In this document: positions 54,589 through 62,298 of the stretch, piece after piece
How positions within the stretch are numbered: the first letter of the stretch is position 1
How the letters are laid out: each line of letters opens with the position of its first letter
Origin: an uncultured Roseibium sp.
Lineage (GTDB): Bacteria > Pseudomonadota > Alphaproteobacteria > Rhizobiales > Stappiaceae
Direction: 5' to 3'
Assembly (NCBI RefSeq): GCF_947494555.1
Contig: NZ_CANLVF010000005.1
Span: forward strand, 516,055 to 580,054
Length of the DNA stretch: 64,000 nucleotides
Made by a program: the position numbers and the translations under genes
Notes under the pieces: generated by a model
Database searches by the model: none
Told to the model about the DNA's origin: nothing
The model's input: only the letters and a program-made list of their open reading frames with translations

Positions 54589-55164
54589 TCACTTTTCGCT
54601 TCCAGGTCCGGGCGGCGTTGTCTTCGGATAGTGCAGCGTGTTGTGAAACTGGGTCAGTTCATTGGTCGGATTACGGTAACCGTGAGGCTGATCTGCCCGA
54701 AATCTGATGCCATCTCCACGCCTGCATCGCTTCCATTGACCTTCCGACAAAACTTCCATTTCTCCCTTTGTCACATACACATCCTCCACCACACCTGCGT
54801 CATGCGGATTTGAGGTATGGGTCTGTCCGGCTTCAAGCGTGACAAGAAAGGTTTCCGAACCGAATACCGGGTCGAACGGAAATATGGTGTGAAAGCCGAC
54901 GCTTCCCGGGAAGCGGATAAGGTCGCCCTGAGCAGGGGTAAAGGTTTCTTTCGGCGGGATCAGGTCGTCGATGAAAGCGGTGAGAGGCAGGTGAAAGCCC
55001 TTTGCCAGCTTCCATAAGGTCGCGATGGTGGGACTGGAGTCGCCGCGCTCGATTTGATGGAGCATCGCCTTGCTGACACCGGTCAATTCGGCAGTCTGTG
55101 ACAGGCTCAGCCCTGCGTTTTGCCTGACATCCCTGAGCTTGATTTGAATTTTCTTTTCCGTCAT
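54589..55164 (-). CDS. XRE-family transcriptional regulator with C-terminal cupin domain
   Basis: A 191-residue regulator. The N-terminal helix-turn-helix reads LRDVRQNAGLSLSQTAELTGVSKAMLHQIERGDSSPTIATLWKLA. The C-terminal half is a cupin barrel with GDLIRFPG and the ligand-pocket histidines in AGQTHTSNPHDAG and DQPHGYRNP. Such regulators usually sense a small ligand in the cupin and repress a nearby transport or catabolic gene. Here it is divergent from a BenE-type transporter gene, and tandem palindromes lie between them (55180-55211), 16 bases upstream of its start, fitting autoregulation. Confidence 0.92.
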   Translation of the reverse strand: MTEKKIQIKLRDVRQNAGLSLSQTAELTGVSKAMLHQIERGDSSPTIATLWKLAKGFHLPLTAFIDDLIPPKETFTPAQGDLIRFPGSVGFHTIFPFDPVFGSETFLVTLEAGQTHTSNPHDAGVVEDVYVTKGEMEVLSEGQWKRCRRGDGIRFRADQPHGYRNPTNELTQFHNTLHYPKTTPPGPGSEK

Positions 55165-55179
55165 TTGCCTGAATCTCTT

Positions 55180-55211
55180 GTTCGTTATAACGAACGTACG
55201 TTATAACGAAC
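55180..55211. promoter_or_regulatory. Tandem palindromic operator between the XRE-cupin and BenE genes
   Basis: GTTCGTTATAACGAAC at 55180-55195 is a perfect 16-bp palindrome. A second copy, with the core CGTTATAACG perfect and a TTATAACGAAC right half matching the first, lies at 55197-55211. Centres are 16 bp apart, placing the sites on nearly the same DNA face. They lie just upstream of the regulator start and 65 bases before the transporter ATG, so a regulator bound here would cover both promoters. Confidence 0.8.
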
Positions 55212-55275
55212 AAACTGCCGAGCCTGGTTGTTCAAATCAAGCTTAGCTTTCCAGAACGGCAAAGGCACGATCGAT

Positions 55276-56460
55276 ATGATTGCGGGTTTGAAACTTTCAC
55301 ACCTTGTCTCGGGGTTCATCGCCGTTCTGGTCGGCTATACCGGCAGCGTAGCAATCATTTTTCAGGCCATAGACACCCTTGGCGCCACTCAGGCGCAAGC
55401 CAACAGCTGGATGCTGGCTCTCGGGCTCGGCACCGGATTGAGCGGTCTTCTGTTGTCGCTGTACTACCGGATGCCGATCCTGACGGCGTGGTCGACACCA
55501 GGGGCAGCTTTGCTGGTCATTTCGGCTGACGGTGTCCCGATGAGCGAAGCCATCGGTGCTTTTCTGTTTTGCGGTGCCCTGTTGACCGTGACCGGCCTGA
55601 CCGGCTGGTTCGAAAAGCTTGCGCGGCTCATTCCCGACGCGATCGCCAGTGCTGTTCTGGCTGGTATCCTGTTTCGTTTTGGACTGGGTGTCTTTTCCTC
55701 CATGGAAGAGGACTTTCTGCTCGTAGCGGTCATGTGCGTCACTTACCTGGCGGGGAAAAGATGGTTTGCGCGATATGCCATCTTGTCGCTGCTCGCGTCA
55801 GGTATTCTCTATTGCTGGATCACCGGCACCTTCCAGACCGTCGCGGCTTTTTCGTTTTCAGTTGCACAGCCCGAGTTCATTGTGCCGGAATTTTCACTGA
55901 TTGCGCTCATCAGTATCGGTCTGCCGCTCTACGTCGTTACAATGACTTCGCAAAACATGCCGGGCGTCGTTGCCTTGAAGTCTGCCGGTTACAAGCCTCC
56001 GGTTTCCGCAAGCATGACCGTCACAGGCCTGGCAACCCTGTTGCTCGCCCCATTCGGTGGCTTCACCTTTAACTTCGCGGCAATCACGGCCGCGATTTGT
56101 GCCGGACCGGAAGCCGACGAAAATCCGAAAACACGATACAAGGCGGCCGTTGTCGCCGGCATGTTTTACTGCGGTTTCGGCTTGCTGGGAGCTGCGGTCA
56201 TCGGTCTGTTTCTGCTGGCGCCCAAGGCATTGGTCATTACGGTCGCCGGTCTCGCGCTCCTAAACACAATCGGCACAAGTCTCAACGCCGCATTGCTTCG
56301 TTCCGATGACCGCGAAGCGGCGCTCGTGACTTTCATGACTACGGTTTCAGCTGTTTCTTTCCTCGGCATCGGCGCGCCTGTCTGGGCCCTGCTCTTCGGA
56401 ACAGCAACCAGTTTCGCGCTCTCCAGATCTGCGAATTCCAGCTTCAAAAGGGCCTCATAG
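55276..56460 (+). CDS. BenE-family benzoate/H+ symporter-like transporter
   Basis: The ATG at 55276 gives 394 residues. An upstream in-frame start at 55228 would add residues of unlikely composition. About eleven or twelve hydrophobic helices are visible, with the BenE-like pieces HLVSGFIAVLVGYTGSVAIIFQA, YRMPILTAWSTPGAALL, NMPGVVALKSAGYKPPV and a glycine-rich GGFTFNFAAITAAICAG loop. BenE proteins move aromatic acids such as benzoate with protons. The actual substrate is not proven, and no benzoate catabolic gene is in the window. It is probably controlled by the divergent XRE-cupin regulator. Confidence 0.88.
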   Translation: MIAGLKLSHLVSGFIAVLVGYTGSVAIIFQAIDTLGATQAQANSWMLALGLGTGLSGLLLSLYYRMPILTAWSTPGAALLVISADGVPMSEAIGAFLFCGALLTVTGLTGWFEKLARLIPDAIASAVLAGILFRFGLGVFSSMEEDFLLVAVMCVTYLAGKRWFARYAILSLLASGILYCWITGTFQTVAAFSFSVAQPEFIVPEFSLIALISIGLPLYVVTMTSQNMPGVVALKSAGYKPPVSASMTVTGLATLLLAPFGGFTFNFAAITAAICAGPEADENPKTRYKAAVVAGMFYCGFGLLGAAVIGLFLLAPKALVITVAGLALLNTIGTSLNAALLRSDDREAALVTFMTTVSAVSFLGIGAPVWALLFGTATSFALSRSANSSFKRAS

Positions 56461-56544
56461 CCGCACCACGGAGGCGTTCATCCGAAGCTGAGCGCACTTC
56501 ACAGTGAGACCGGAGTACAAACACCCCCAGATACAGAGGCCGAA

Positions 56545-58200
56545 TTATCCCGTCGCCGTTTTTCTGGCTCCAGGTCCGGGAGCCGGCGCGCCTTGCAGCA
56601 CCTCGGCCCTTACAGGACGGGGTGGCGAGAACAGATTTCCCTGAGCCAGATTCACATCATAATCGAGAAGTTCCAGAACCTGCGATTCTGTTTCGACATG
56701 ATCGGTGATCAGTTCCATGCCGTATCGGTGAAGCAAATCACCAAAATCAGATGGATGAATGTGACCATGGTTTGCTTCGCGGCGCCCAATGAGATAGTCG
56801 GCGTGAAGCTTGCCGAATTTGAAGCCCCGGCCTGCGAGAGAATTGAAATCCATCTTCATGTCAGAGATGCGGTCGATGGAGAAACGGAAACCGGCATCGT
56901 AGAGTGCATTCAGGCTTTCAAGCTCCATTGCCCCCATGCTGGCAACATCGCTTTGCGAAAACTCGAATATGAGAACATCCGAGTAAGTCTGGTTGGACTT
57001 CACAAATTCAAGGAAACCGGGAAAAAACGTTTCGTCGACAAGCGAAACTGACGAAATGTTACAAAACAGCATTGCGTTGCGGTTTCGAGACGTCAGCCGC
57101 TTTATCACCTGAATGGAGCGGAACAGCAAAAGATTGTCGATACGGGCGATCTGTCCGGACAAAACCGCCTCAGGCAGAAAAACCGCCGCTTCAACCGCAT
57201 TGCCGTCGGCATCACGCAGCCGCGTGAAGGCTTCGTAGTACTTCACCTGTCTTTGGGGAAGCGTGACAATCGGCTGCAAGTGCAGTTCGACCCTGTTTGC
57301 ATTCAGTGCAGACGTTATCAGGTCCCGCATCGCCAGATTCGGTTGCGGACGTTCAGGGCCGGAAGGCTCCGGCTGCATAAGTCCGTCATCTTCAAGCGGA
57401 AACTCATCCACGGACGATAGTGTCTGGCCGAACTGATGCTCCGGCACAGGCGGGCCGTCCGGTACCGGCGGCTGGTTCACGGCGGGCCGCGGCGGTGTAA
57501 CACCATATCTCCGGTCCCACTCAGCCATGTCACCTCGACCCGCACTCTCCTGTGGCTGCGGACTTGCCTGCCGGTTCACGAACGGATTGACGGCCGCTTC
57601 GGACGCCTGCCGGAACTCTTGAGGTACCGGCGGCTCGTGGCGAGGCGCATTGACTTCAACCGGCATTGCGTTCAACGGCACCGCACCTGCGGGCGCCATC
57701 TGAGGCGGGTGCAAGGCCGCGGGTCTGTCGGTGAGCGGCTGCGGGGGTGCCTGTCCATAATGCGGCAAAGCACCCGCATGTGATGGCGGTGCCAGCGCCT
57801 GCTGATCCTCGACCCTGGTTTCCAGATCCGACATGGCTTCCGCCATTTGCTTGACCAGTGTACCCAGAACTTCGACTTCGGCAAATAGAGGATCAATTTC
57901 AGCACGGGTCCGGCGAGGCATCGTGTGCTCCATTCCCGTCAAACGCCCTTCGAGATTGCCGACGTCCTCATCCAGATCAGCCATCCGGTCCTCAAGGCGA
58001 TCAACAGCCTCGCTGACAGCGCCCCGGTCGCGCGCCCGGCCGATCAAAAGATGGATGAGTATCATGGTGCACATCAGCGCCAGCGAAAGCGATACCGCTT
58101 CACCGAAGGGCCGTGCGAACTGAAAAATCAGCACGGTTGCCGACGACGCTGCGATGATCGCCATACATATCGCTACAAATATGGTCCCCGTTCGGCCCAT
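56545..58200 (-). CDS. EAL-domain protein with degenerate active site (TipF-like)
   Basis: A 551-residue protein with two N-terminal transmembrane helices (about residues 6-27 and 35-53), an aspartate/glutamate-rich coiled coil, and a proline/glutamine-rich linker (about 130-285). The C-terminal EAL domain (about 290-530) is degenerate: EAF in place of EAL, FSIDRISD in place of DDFGTG, and FEFSQ for the metal-binding ExxE. Hydrolysis of cyclic di-GMP is unlikely, but binding is possible. This architecture resembles TipF, the Caulobacter protein that recruits flagellar assembly factors after binding cyclic di-GMP. Orthology is inferred from architecture alone. Confidence 0.75.
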   Translation of the reverse strand: MGRTGTIFVAICMAIIAASSATVLIFQFARPFGEAVSLSLALMCTMILIHLLIGRARDRGAVSEAVDRLEDRMADLDEDVGNLEGRLTGMEHTMPRRTRAEIDPLFAEVEVLGTLVKQMAEAMSDLETRVEDQQALAPPSHAGALPHYGQAPPQPLTDRPAALHPPQMAPAGAVPLNAMPVEVNAPRHEPPVPQEFRQASEAAVNPFVNRQASPQPQESAGRGDMAEWDRRYGVTPPRPAVNQPPVPDGPPVPEHQFGQTLSSVDEFPLEDDGLMQPEPSGPERPQPNLAMRDLITSALNANRVELHLQPIVTLPQRQVKYYEAFTRLRDADGNAVEAAVFLPEAVLSGQIARIDNLLLFRSIQVIKRLTSRNRNAMLFCNISSVSLVDETFFPGFLEFVKSNQTYSDVLIFEFSQSDVASMGAMELESLNALYDAGFRFSIDRISDMKMDFNSLAGRGFKFGKLHADYLIGRREANHGHIHPSDFGDLLHRYGMELITDHVETESQVLELLDYDVNLAQGNLFSPPRPVRAEVLQGAPAPGPGARKTATG

Positions 58201-58519
58201 GGCGTCTGAAAGTTCCGACCCGAATCAAAATTACCGGTCAATCATGCCTTAAGAAACAGCAGCCTCCGAATCCGCAAGCTCGATTCAGGCGTGAATTGCG
58301 TCACTTGTCCCCGACTAAGCATCGCCAAACCCGATGTTTTTCCATTTACCAGGTGAATTCCGATCTTTTGGTGTCCTGTGCTCGACCATTCACACTCGTA
58401 GCGCCAAACAGCGGTGGAGCTGTAACTTTTGTCATTTGCAATCACCTGTGACTTGGTTAAGATCACGTTAGGGCATGTGTCGTGGTGCGTAGAGAACCGG
58501 TTACCATAAGGGGACTGGC
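58201..58519. other. Intergenic region between the TipF-like and winged-helix genes
   Basis: 319 bases with no confident gene. A 105-codon minus-strand frame (58242-58559) is open but has no support and overlaps the plus-strand gene start. The region should hold divergent promoters. An AAGGGGA Shine-Dalgarno lies just before 58520. Confidence 0.4.
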
Positions 58520-59347
58520 ATGCACGCGGCCGTACACACGGGTCGGAATACGTCACCAAAAAGGACCCATGACGAACGAACGGATCTCCGTTCGACCTTT
58601 CAATCAGCAGACACGTCAGGCGCTGGAGCCGGTAGCTCCGGTAACGCGAACGGCTGCGCTATGCCGAAATGCACGGATGAACAAATAACATCCGCGCTTG
58701 TCAACGCGCTCAAAAGCCCGGAGTTCGGATCCGCGCCGCAACTGCGGGCCTTCCTTGAATTCGTGGTGCGGGCATCGCTTGAAGACCAGCACGAAAAAAT
58801 CAAAGGCTACACGATCGCGGTTGAAGCGCTCGGACGTGGAGAAGACTTTAATCCTGTGACCGATCCGATCGTGCGCGTGGAAGCCGCCCGCCTTCGCCGA
58901 CGCCTCGCCAAATACTATGGGGGCTCGGGCGCATCCGACAGCGTCAGGATTTCAATACCGAAAGGCAGCTACGCGCCAGCTTTCAAAGTCTCGGTGGATC
59001 CTGAAAGCCCAGAGAATTTAGCAGCCGCACCGGACACGGGCATCAATGAGACCCTGGATGACAATGACAGGTCTGCGGTTGAAGATCTTCTGATGCCGGC
59101 AGTGGAGGAACTCCAGCAAGTGGCGTCCCCACCTGCACGCCGCGACACGTCCTTGCCGGCAATAGGCGCGCCAGGCGTTGCCGCAGAAAGTTTCCCGGCC
59201 TCGGTGGCCGCAGCACAAGATCTTGCGGGGCCGCAAGCCGCCAAACCAACACAGCCGCTATTTCAAAAACGGGTGTCGATTCCCGTTGTAGCTGTCCTTT
59301 CCGTCGCCTGTTTCTTGGCCGGGCTGCTGGCAGGTTCCTTTCAGTAG
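58520..59347 (+). CDS. Winged-helix-like protein with C-terminal membrane anchor
   Basis: The ATG at 58520 has AAGGGGA 6 bases upstream. A shorter start at 58661 is in frame. The 275-residue product has a disordered N-terminus, then a domain (about 55-138) with LRAFLEFVVRASLEDQHEKIKGYTIAVEALGRGEDFNP, the DPIVRVEAARLRRRLAKYY motif and IPKGSYAPAF. This unit is known as the N-terminal part of TPR or adenylate-cyclase-type regulators. A long Pro/Ala/Glu-rich linker leads to a single C-terminal transmembrane helix (about 254-272). No cyclase or TPR domain is present. The membrane-anchored, isolated form is unusual. It may be a one-component membrane-bound regulator. Confidence 0.7.
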   Translation: MHAAVHTGRNTSPKRTHDERTDLRSTFQSADTSGAGAGSSGNANGCAMPKCTDEQITSALVNALKSPEFGSAPQLRAFLEFVVRASLEDQHEKIKGYTIAVEALGRGEDFNPVTDPIVRVEAARLRRRLAKYYGGSGASDSVRISIPKGSYAPAFKVSVDPESPENLAAAPDTGINETLDDNDRSAVEDLLMPAVEELQQVASPPARRDTSLPAIGAPGVAAESFPASVAAAQDLAGPQAAKPTQPLFQKRVSIPVVAVLSVACFLAGLLAGSFQ

Positions 59348-59492
59348 GAGCCGCCTCTCGTCAGTTTTCTCCGTAAAAACTGCAAAATGCGTCATCTGAC
59401 AACGCTTTGTTTACCCTGTTCGGAGAATTATCAGGTTGACGAATCTTTCGATATTCGAATGAGCCAGATCAAGCGACGGGAGTTACCCAGCA

Positions 59493-60983
59493 ATGGGGAG
59501 TAATGAGGGCAAAGAGTTGCCTGTGATTGTCCGTGTTCTCGACGCATCGGCTTCAGAAGCCGCCCGCACTTCTGCCGTTTGCGCCAAGTTATCCTCATCT
59601 TGTGCCGATCCGATCCTTTACACAGATTCCGCATCCTGCCTGCAGGACCTGGCGGACAAGTCGACAGATATTCTTGTTATCGATCTGGAGACGATTGGAG
59701 GCGACGAAGCGCTGGAAGCGTATGCCGTACGCTGCCCTAAAGCCGTTATCATCGCCGTTTCCGCCAAAGGATCGGTTTCGCGTGCGGTCAGCGCAATGCG
59801 GGCGGGCGCCCATGATTTCCTGACAAAACCGTTTTCACTGGATGCGCTGGCAACGAAAATCTCGTTTCAGCTCAAACAGCGCCGGCCCGTGTTGCCTGCA
59901 GCTGTTGTGGACTTCCCGGCAGCCCATCAGCCTGAAGCCTCAGCGGAGAGACCTGTACGGCTTGCATCTTCCGTAGCATCGCCTGTTGATCAGACAGGCC
60001 TGAACAGACTGGTTGGCGTTTCCGTCCAGATGCGTGAGATCCATGACCAGATTGCCCGCATGGCACCGTCGCAGGCTCCTGTTTTCATTACGGGTGAGTC
60101 CGGCACAGGCAAGGAACTGTGCGCGAACGCGATACATTATCTTTCCGATCGTCAGCCCAACCGGTTTGTCACGCTTAACTGCGCCGCAATTCCGCGAGAT
60201 CTCATCGAAAGCGAAATTTTCGGCTACATGCGCGGGGCCTTCACCGGCGCTACCGAAAACCGGGCGGGTGCTGCCGAACAAGCCGATGGGGGCACCCTGT
60301 TCCTTGACGAAATCGGTGAAATGGACCTGATGCTTCAAAGCAAGCTGCTCCGGTTTCTGCAGACCGGCACATTTCAGCGTTTGGGCGACACGCAGTCGCG
60401 AAAAGTGGACGCGCGCATCATCTGCGCGACCAACCGGAATCCCGTCGCCGAAATTTCCGCCGGGCGTTTTCGCGAGGATCTTTACTACCGCCTGCACGTT
60501 TTGCCGGTCCACCTGCCGGCGCTCCGGGAGCGGCGCGATGACATCCTGCCGCTCGCAGAAGCATTTCTCACCCGGTATTCCGGTGAAGAACGACGCGGTT
60601 TCAAAGGCTTCGACGCAGATGCCGAAACCCGTATCCTGTCCTACTCATGGCCTGGAAATGTCCGGCAGCTTGAGAATACGATCCGCCAGATCGTGGTCAT
60701 GAACGACGGTGCGGCAGTCACCTTTGACATGCTGCCAATGGTAATCCGCGATCAGAGCGGTCGCCCGAACGCCGTCATCGATCTGTCCAGAGAACGCTCG
60801 CGCGCCAGTGCGCCGAGCCGGCCTTTTGGGACAATCGAGCCACTTTGGGCCCAGGAGCGCCGGATCATCGAAGATGCGCTGGATGCCTTTGACGGGAATA
60901 TCGCCATGGCCGCAGCCGCGCTGGAGATAAGCCCCTCGACGATCTACCGGAAACGTCAGTCCTGGACGGCACGAAGTCTTTAA
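59493..60983 (+). CDS. Sigma-54-dependent activator with atypical receiver
   Basis: A 496-residue activator. Residues 12-130 are a receiver with a possible phosphoacceptor D64 (LVIDLE), S90 and K112 (FLTKPF), but only one acidic residue (D17) where two or three are normal, so phosphorylation may be weak. The central AAA+ domain (about 173-400) is intact: P-loop GESGTGKE (201-208), the sigma-54 contact motif GAFTGA (248-253), and Walker B LFLDEIGE. The C-terminal Fis-type helix-turn-helix spans about 455-492. No cognate kinase adjoins it. It precedes an exported protein by 115 bases. Confidence 0.9.
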   Translation: MGSNEGKELPVIVRVLDASASEAARTSAVCAKLSSSCADPILYTDSASCLQDLADKSTDILVIDLETIGGDEALEAYAVRCPKAVIIAVSAKGSVSRAVSAMRAGAHDFLTKPFSLDALATKISFQLKQRRPVLPAAVVDFPAAHQPEASAERPVRLASSVASPVDQTGLNRLVGVSVQMREIHDQIARMAPSQAPVFITGESGTGKELCANAIHYLSDRQPNRFVTLNCAAIPRDLIESEIFGYMRGAFTGATENRAGAAEQADGGTLFLDEIGEMDLMLQSKLLRFLQTGTFQRLGDTQSRKVDARIICATNRNPVAEISAGRFREDLYYRLHVLPVHLPALRERRDDILPLAEAFLTRYSGEERRGFKGFDADAETRILSYSWPGNVRQLENTIRQIVVMNDGAAVTFDMLPMVIRDQSGRPNAVIDLSRERSRASAPSRPFGTIEPLWAQERRIIEDALDAFDGNIAMAAAALEISPSTIYRKRQSWTARSL

Positions 60984-61098
60984 CGGGCTATCGTTTACTG
61001 CATTGCACGCATTTTCTTGTCTAACGCCACAAGTCAGTCTATATCGGCAAAAATCCGCCAAGAAACGAAAAGACATAAAGGCGTGCTGGGAAGAGAAG

Positions 61099-61668
61099 AT
61101 GCTGACAGGAAAACGTTTATCCAGGCAGACTGCATCCGCCATTCTTGTTGCGACAGGGATCTTGGCGAGCATTTGTTCACCGGCCATCTCTTCTGAGAAC
61201 GTCCCTCTTCCCTCTGACGCTTTCAACGACGCAAAAGCTGCGTACGATGCGGCCTGGGACGCCAACGGCCTCGCCTTTGCGGTGGCCACCTTCACCAGGG
61301 ACGGCGGCACCGCGTACGGTCAGTACACGCCGCGCAGCGATTCCGTCTTTCAAGACGACGACGTGCTTTCCATTTACGCAGAACCGGTCGGCTATTCCTT
61401 CACACAATCGGACGGGCTTTATGCGTTTGAACTGACTGCAAGCTACCGACTGCTCAACGCATCGGGACAGGTGCTCGCGGAACAGGACGATTTTGCGGTG
61501 TTTTCGGGTCAAGGCCGTTCGAAGCAGAGAGAGCTGGCCGCCGCGCTGTCCTTCCAGTTCAGCGGCCTTCCCGCGGGTGCTTACACGCTAGAAACACGTT
61601 TTACCAATGAATCAGACGGAGAAACGGCCGGTTTCAGCTTGCCTTTTTCGATTGCCGACCCTAACTGA
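61099..61668 (+). CDS. Exported protein of unknown function
   Basis: The ATG at 61099 follows GGGAAGAG and gives 189 residues. A longer frame from 61003 is in place but unsupported. An N-terminal signal peptide ends near ISSENV. The mature domain is beta-rich with FAVATFTRDGG, SDSVFQDDDVLSIYAEPVGYSF, and LPAGAYTLETRFTNESDGETAGFSLPF, the general look of a periplasmic beta-sandwich. No cysteines or catalytic motifs are seen in the mature part. It follows the sigma-54 activator and may be its regulated neighbour, but no sigma-54 promoter was confirmed. Confidence 0.7.
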   Translation: MLTGKRLSRQTASAILVATGILASICSPAISSENVPLPSDAFNDAKAAYDAAWDANGLAFAVATFTRDGGTAYGQYTPRSDSVFQDDDVLSIYAEPVGYSFTQSDGLYAFELTASYRLLNASGQVLAEQDDFAVFSGQGRSKQRELAAALSFQFSGLPAGAYTLETRFTNESDGETAGFSLPFSIADPN

Positions 61669-61788
61669 GGCTTGCGGACAGGAACGTACAACCGGCTAGT
61701 TCGGTGGTCGCTTCCCCGCCGTTAACCATAGCGAAGCCTATTAAAGCGTTTTGCGGCGCTTTAGAGATTAAATTCTCCTCATAAAGCA

Positions 61789-61816
61789 TTGACAAGAACG
61801 GCGCTGCTGCATAAAT
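61789..61816 (+). promoter_or_regulatory. Sigma-70-type promoter of groES-groEL
   Basis: TTGACA (61789-61794) is a consensus -35 box. ATAAAT (61811-61816) fits a -10 box after a 16-base spacer. Transcription would begin near 61823, just before the CIRCE element, as expected for HrcA-repressed groESL promoters. Confidence 0.8.
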
Positions 61817-61827
61817 CCAAGGCGCTG

Positions 61828-61854
61828 TTAGCACTCGCCTTGAGGGAGTGCTAA
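61828..61854 (+). promoter_or_regulatory. CIRCE operator (HrcA-binding site)
   Basis: TTAGCACTC (61828-61836), a 9-base spacer, then GAGTGCTAA (61846-61854) is an exact CIRCE inverted repeat. It lies about 100 bases before the groES ATG and just after the predicted promoter. HrcA binding here should repress groES-groEL until heat shock. hrcA itself is not in this window. Confidence 0.97.
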
Positions 61855-61954
61855 TTGGCGGCAGATGCAATATGCTTCTGCCTCGTTCAACCTAATAATC
61901 ATGTCTCGCGCGCTGCCAATTGCGTGGGGCGCGCTCATGAGAGGAAACAGTCTT

Positions 61955-62242
61955 ATGGCATTTCGTCCACTGCACGACCGTGTCGTAGTTCGCCGAGTAG
62001 ACTCGGAAGAGAAAACTGCTGGCGGCATCATCATTCCGGACACCGCAAAAGAGAAGCCGCAGGAAGGCGAGATCATCGCTATCGGCACCGGTGCCCGCAA
62101 GGACAACGGCGAAATCGTTGCTCTCGACGTTAAGGCAGGCGACCGCGTCCTGTTCGGCAAATGGTCCGGTACTGAAGTCAAGATCGACGGTGAAGACCTC
62201 CTGATCATGAAGGAATCCGACATCATGGGCGTGATCGCTTAA
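61955..62242 (+). CDS. groES: Co-chaperonin GroES
   Basis: A 95-residue co-chaperonin starting MAFRPLHDRVVVRR after AGAGGAAA. The mobile loop (EEKTAGGIIIPDTAKEKPQEG), dome region and C-terminal MKESDIMGVIA all match the family. The longer open frame upstream is the leader. It sits 56 bases before groEL. It caps GroEL to form the folding chamber. Confidence 0.98.
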   Translation: MAFRPLHDRVVVRRVDSEEKTAGGIIIPDTAKEKPQEGEIIAIGTGARKDNGEIVALDVKAGDRVLFGKWSGTEVKIDGEDLLIMKESDIMGVIA

Positions 62243-62298
62243 TTCGATAGCGAACCGCTTTTGATCTCCCTTTATTCCAATCTATGTGAGACGACCCT

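Noticed and set aside
58242..58559. 105-codon minus-strand frame between the TipF-like and winged-helix genes
   Set aside because: It looks partly protein-like but overlaps the start of the plus-strand gene that has a strong Shine-Dalgarno, and I see no Shine-Dalgarno or family support for it. Kept as a possibility only.
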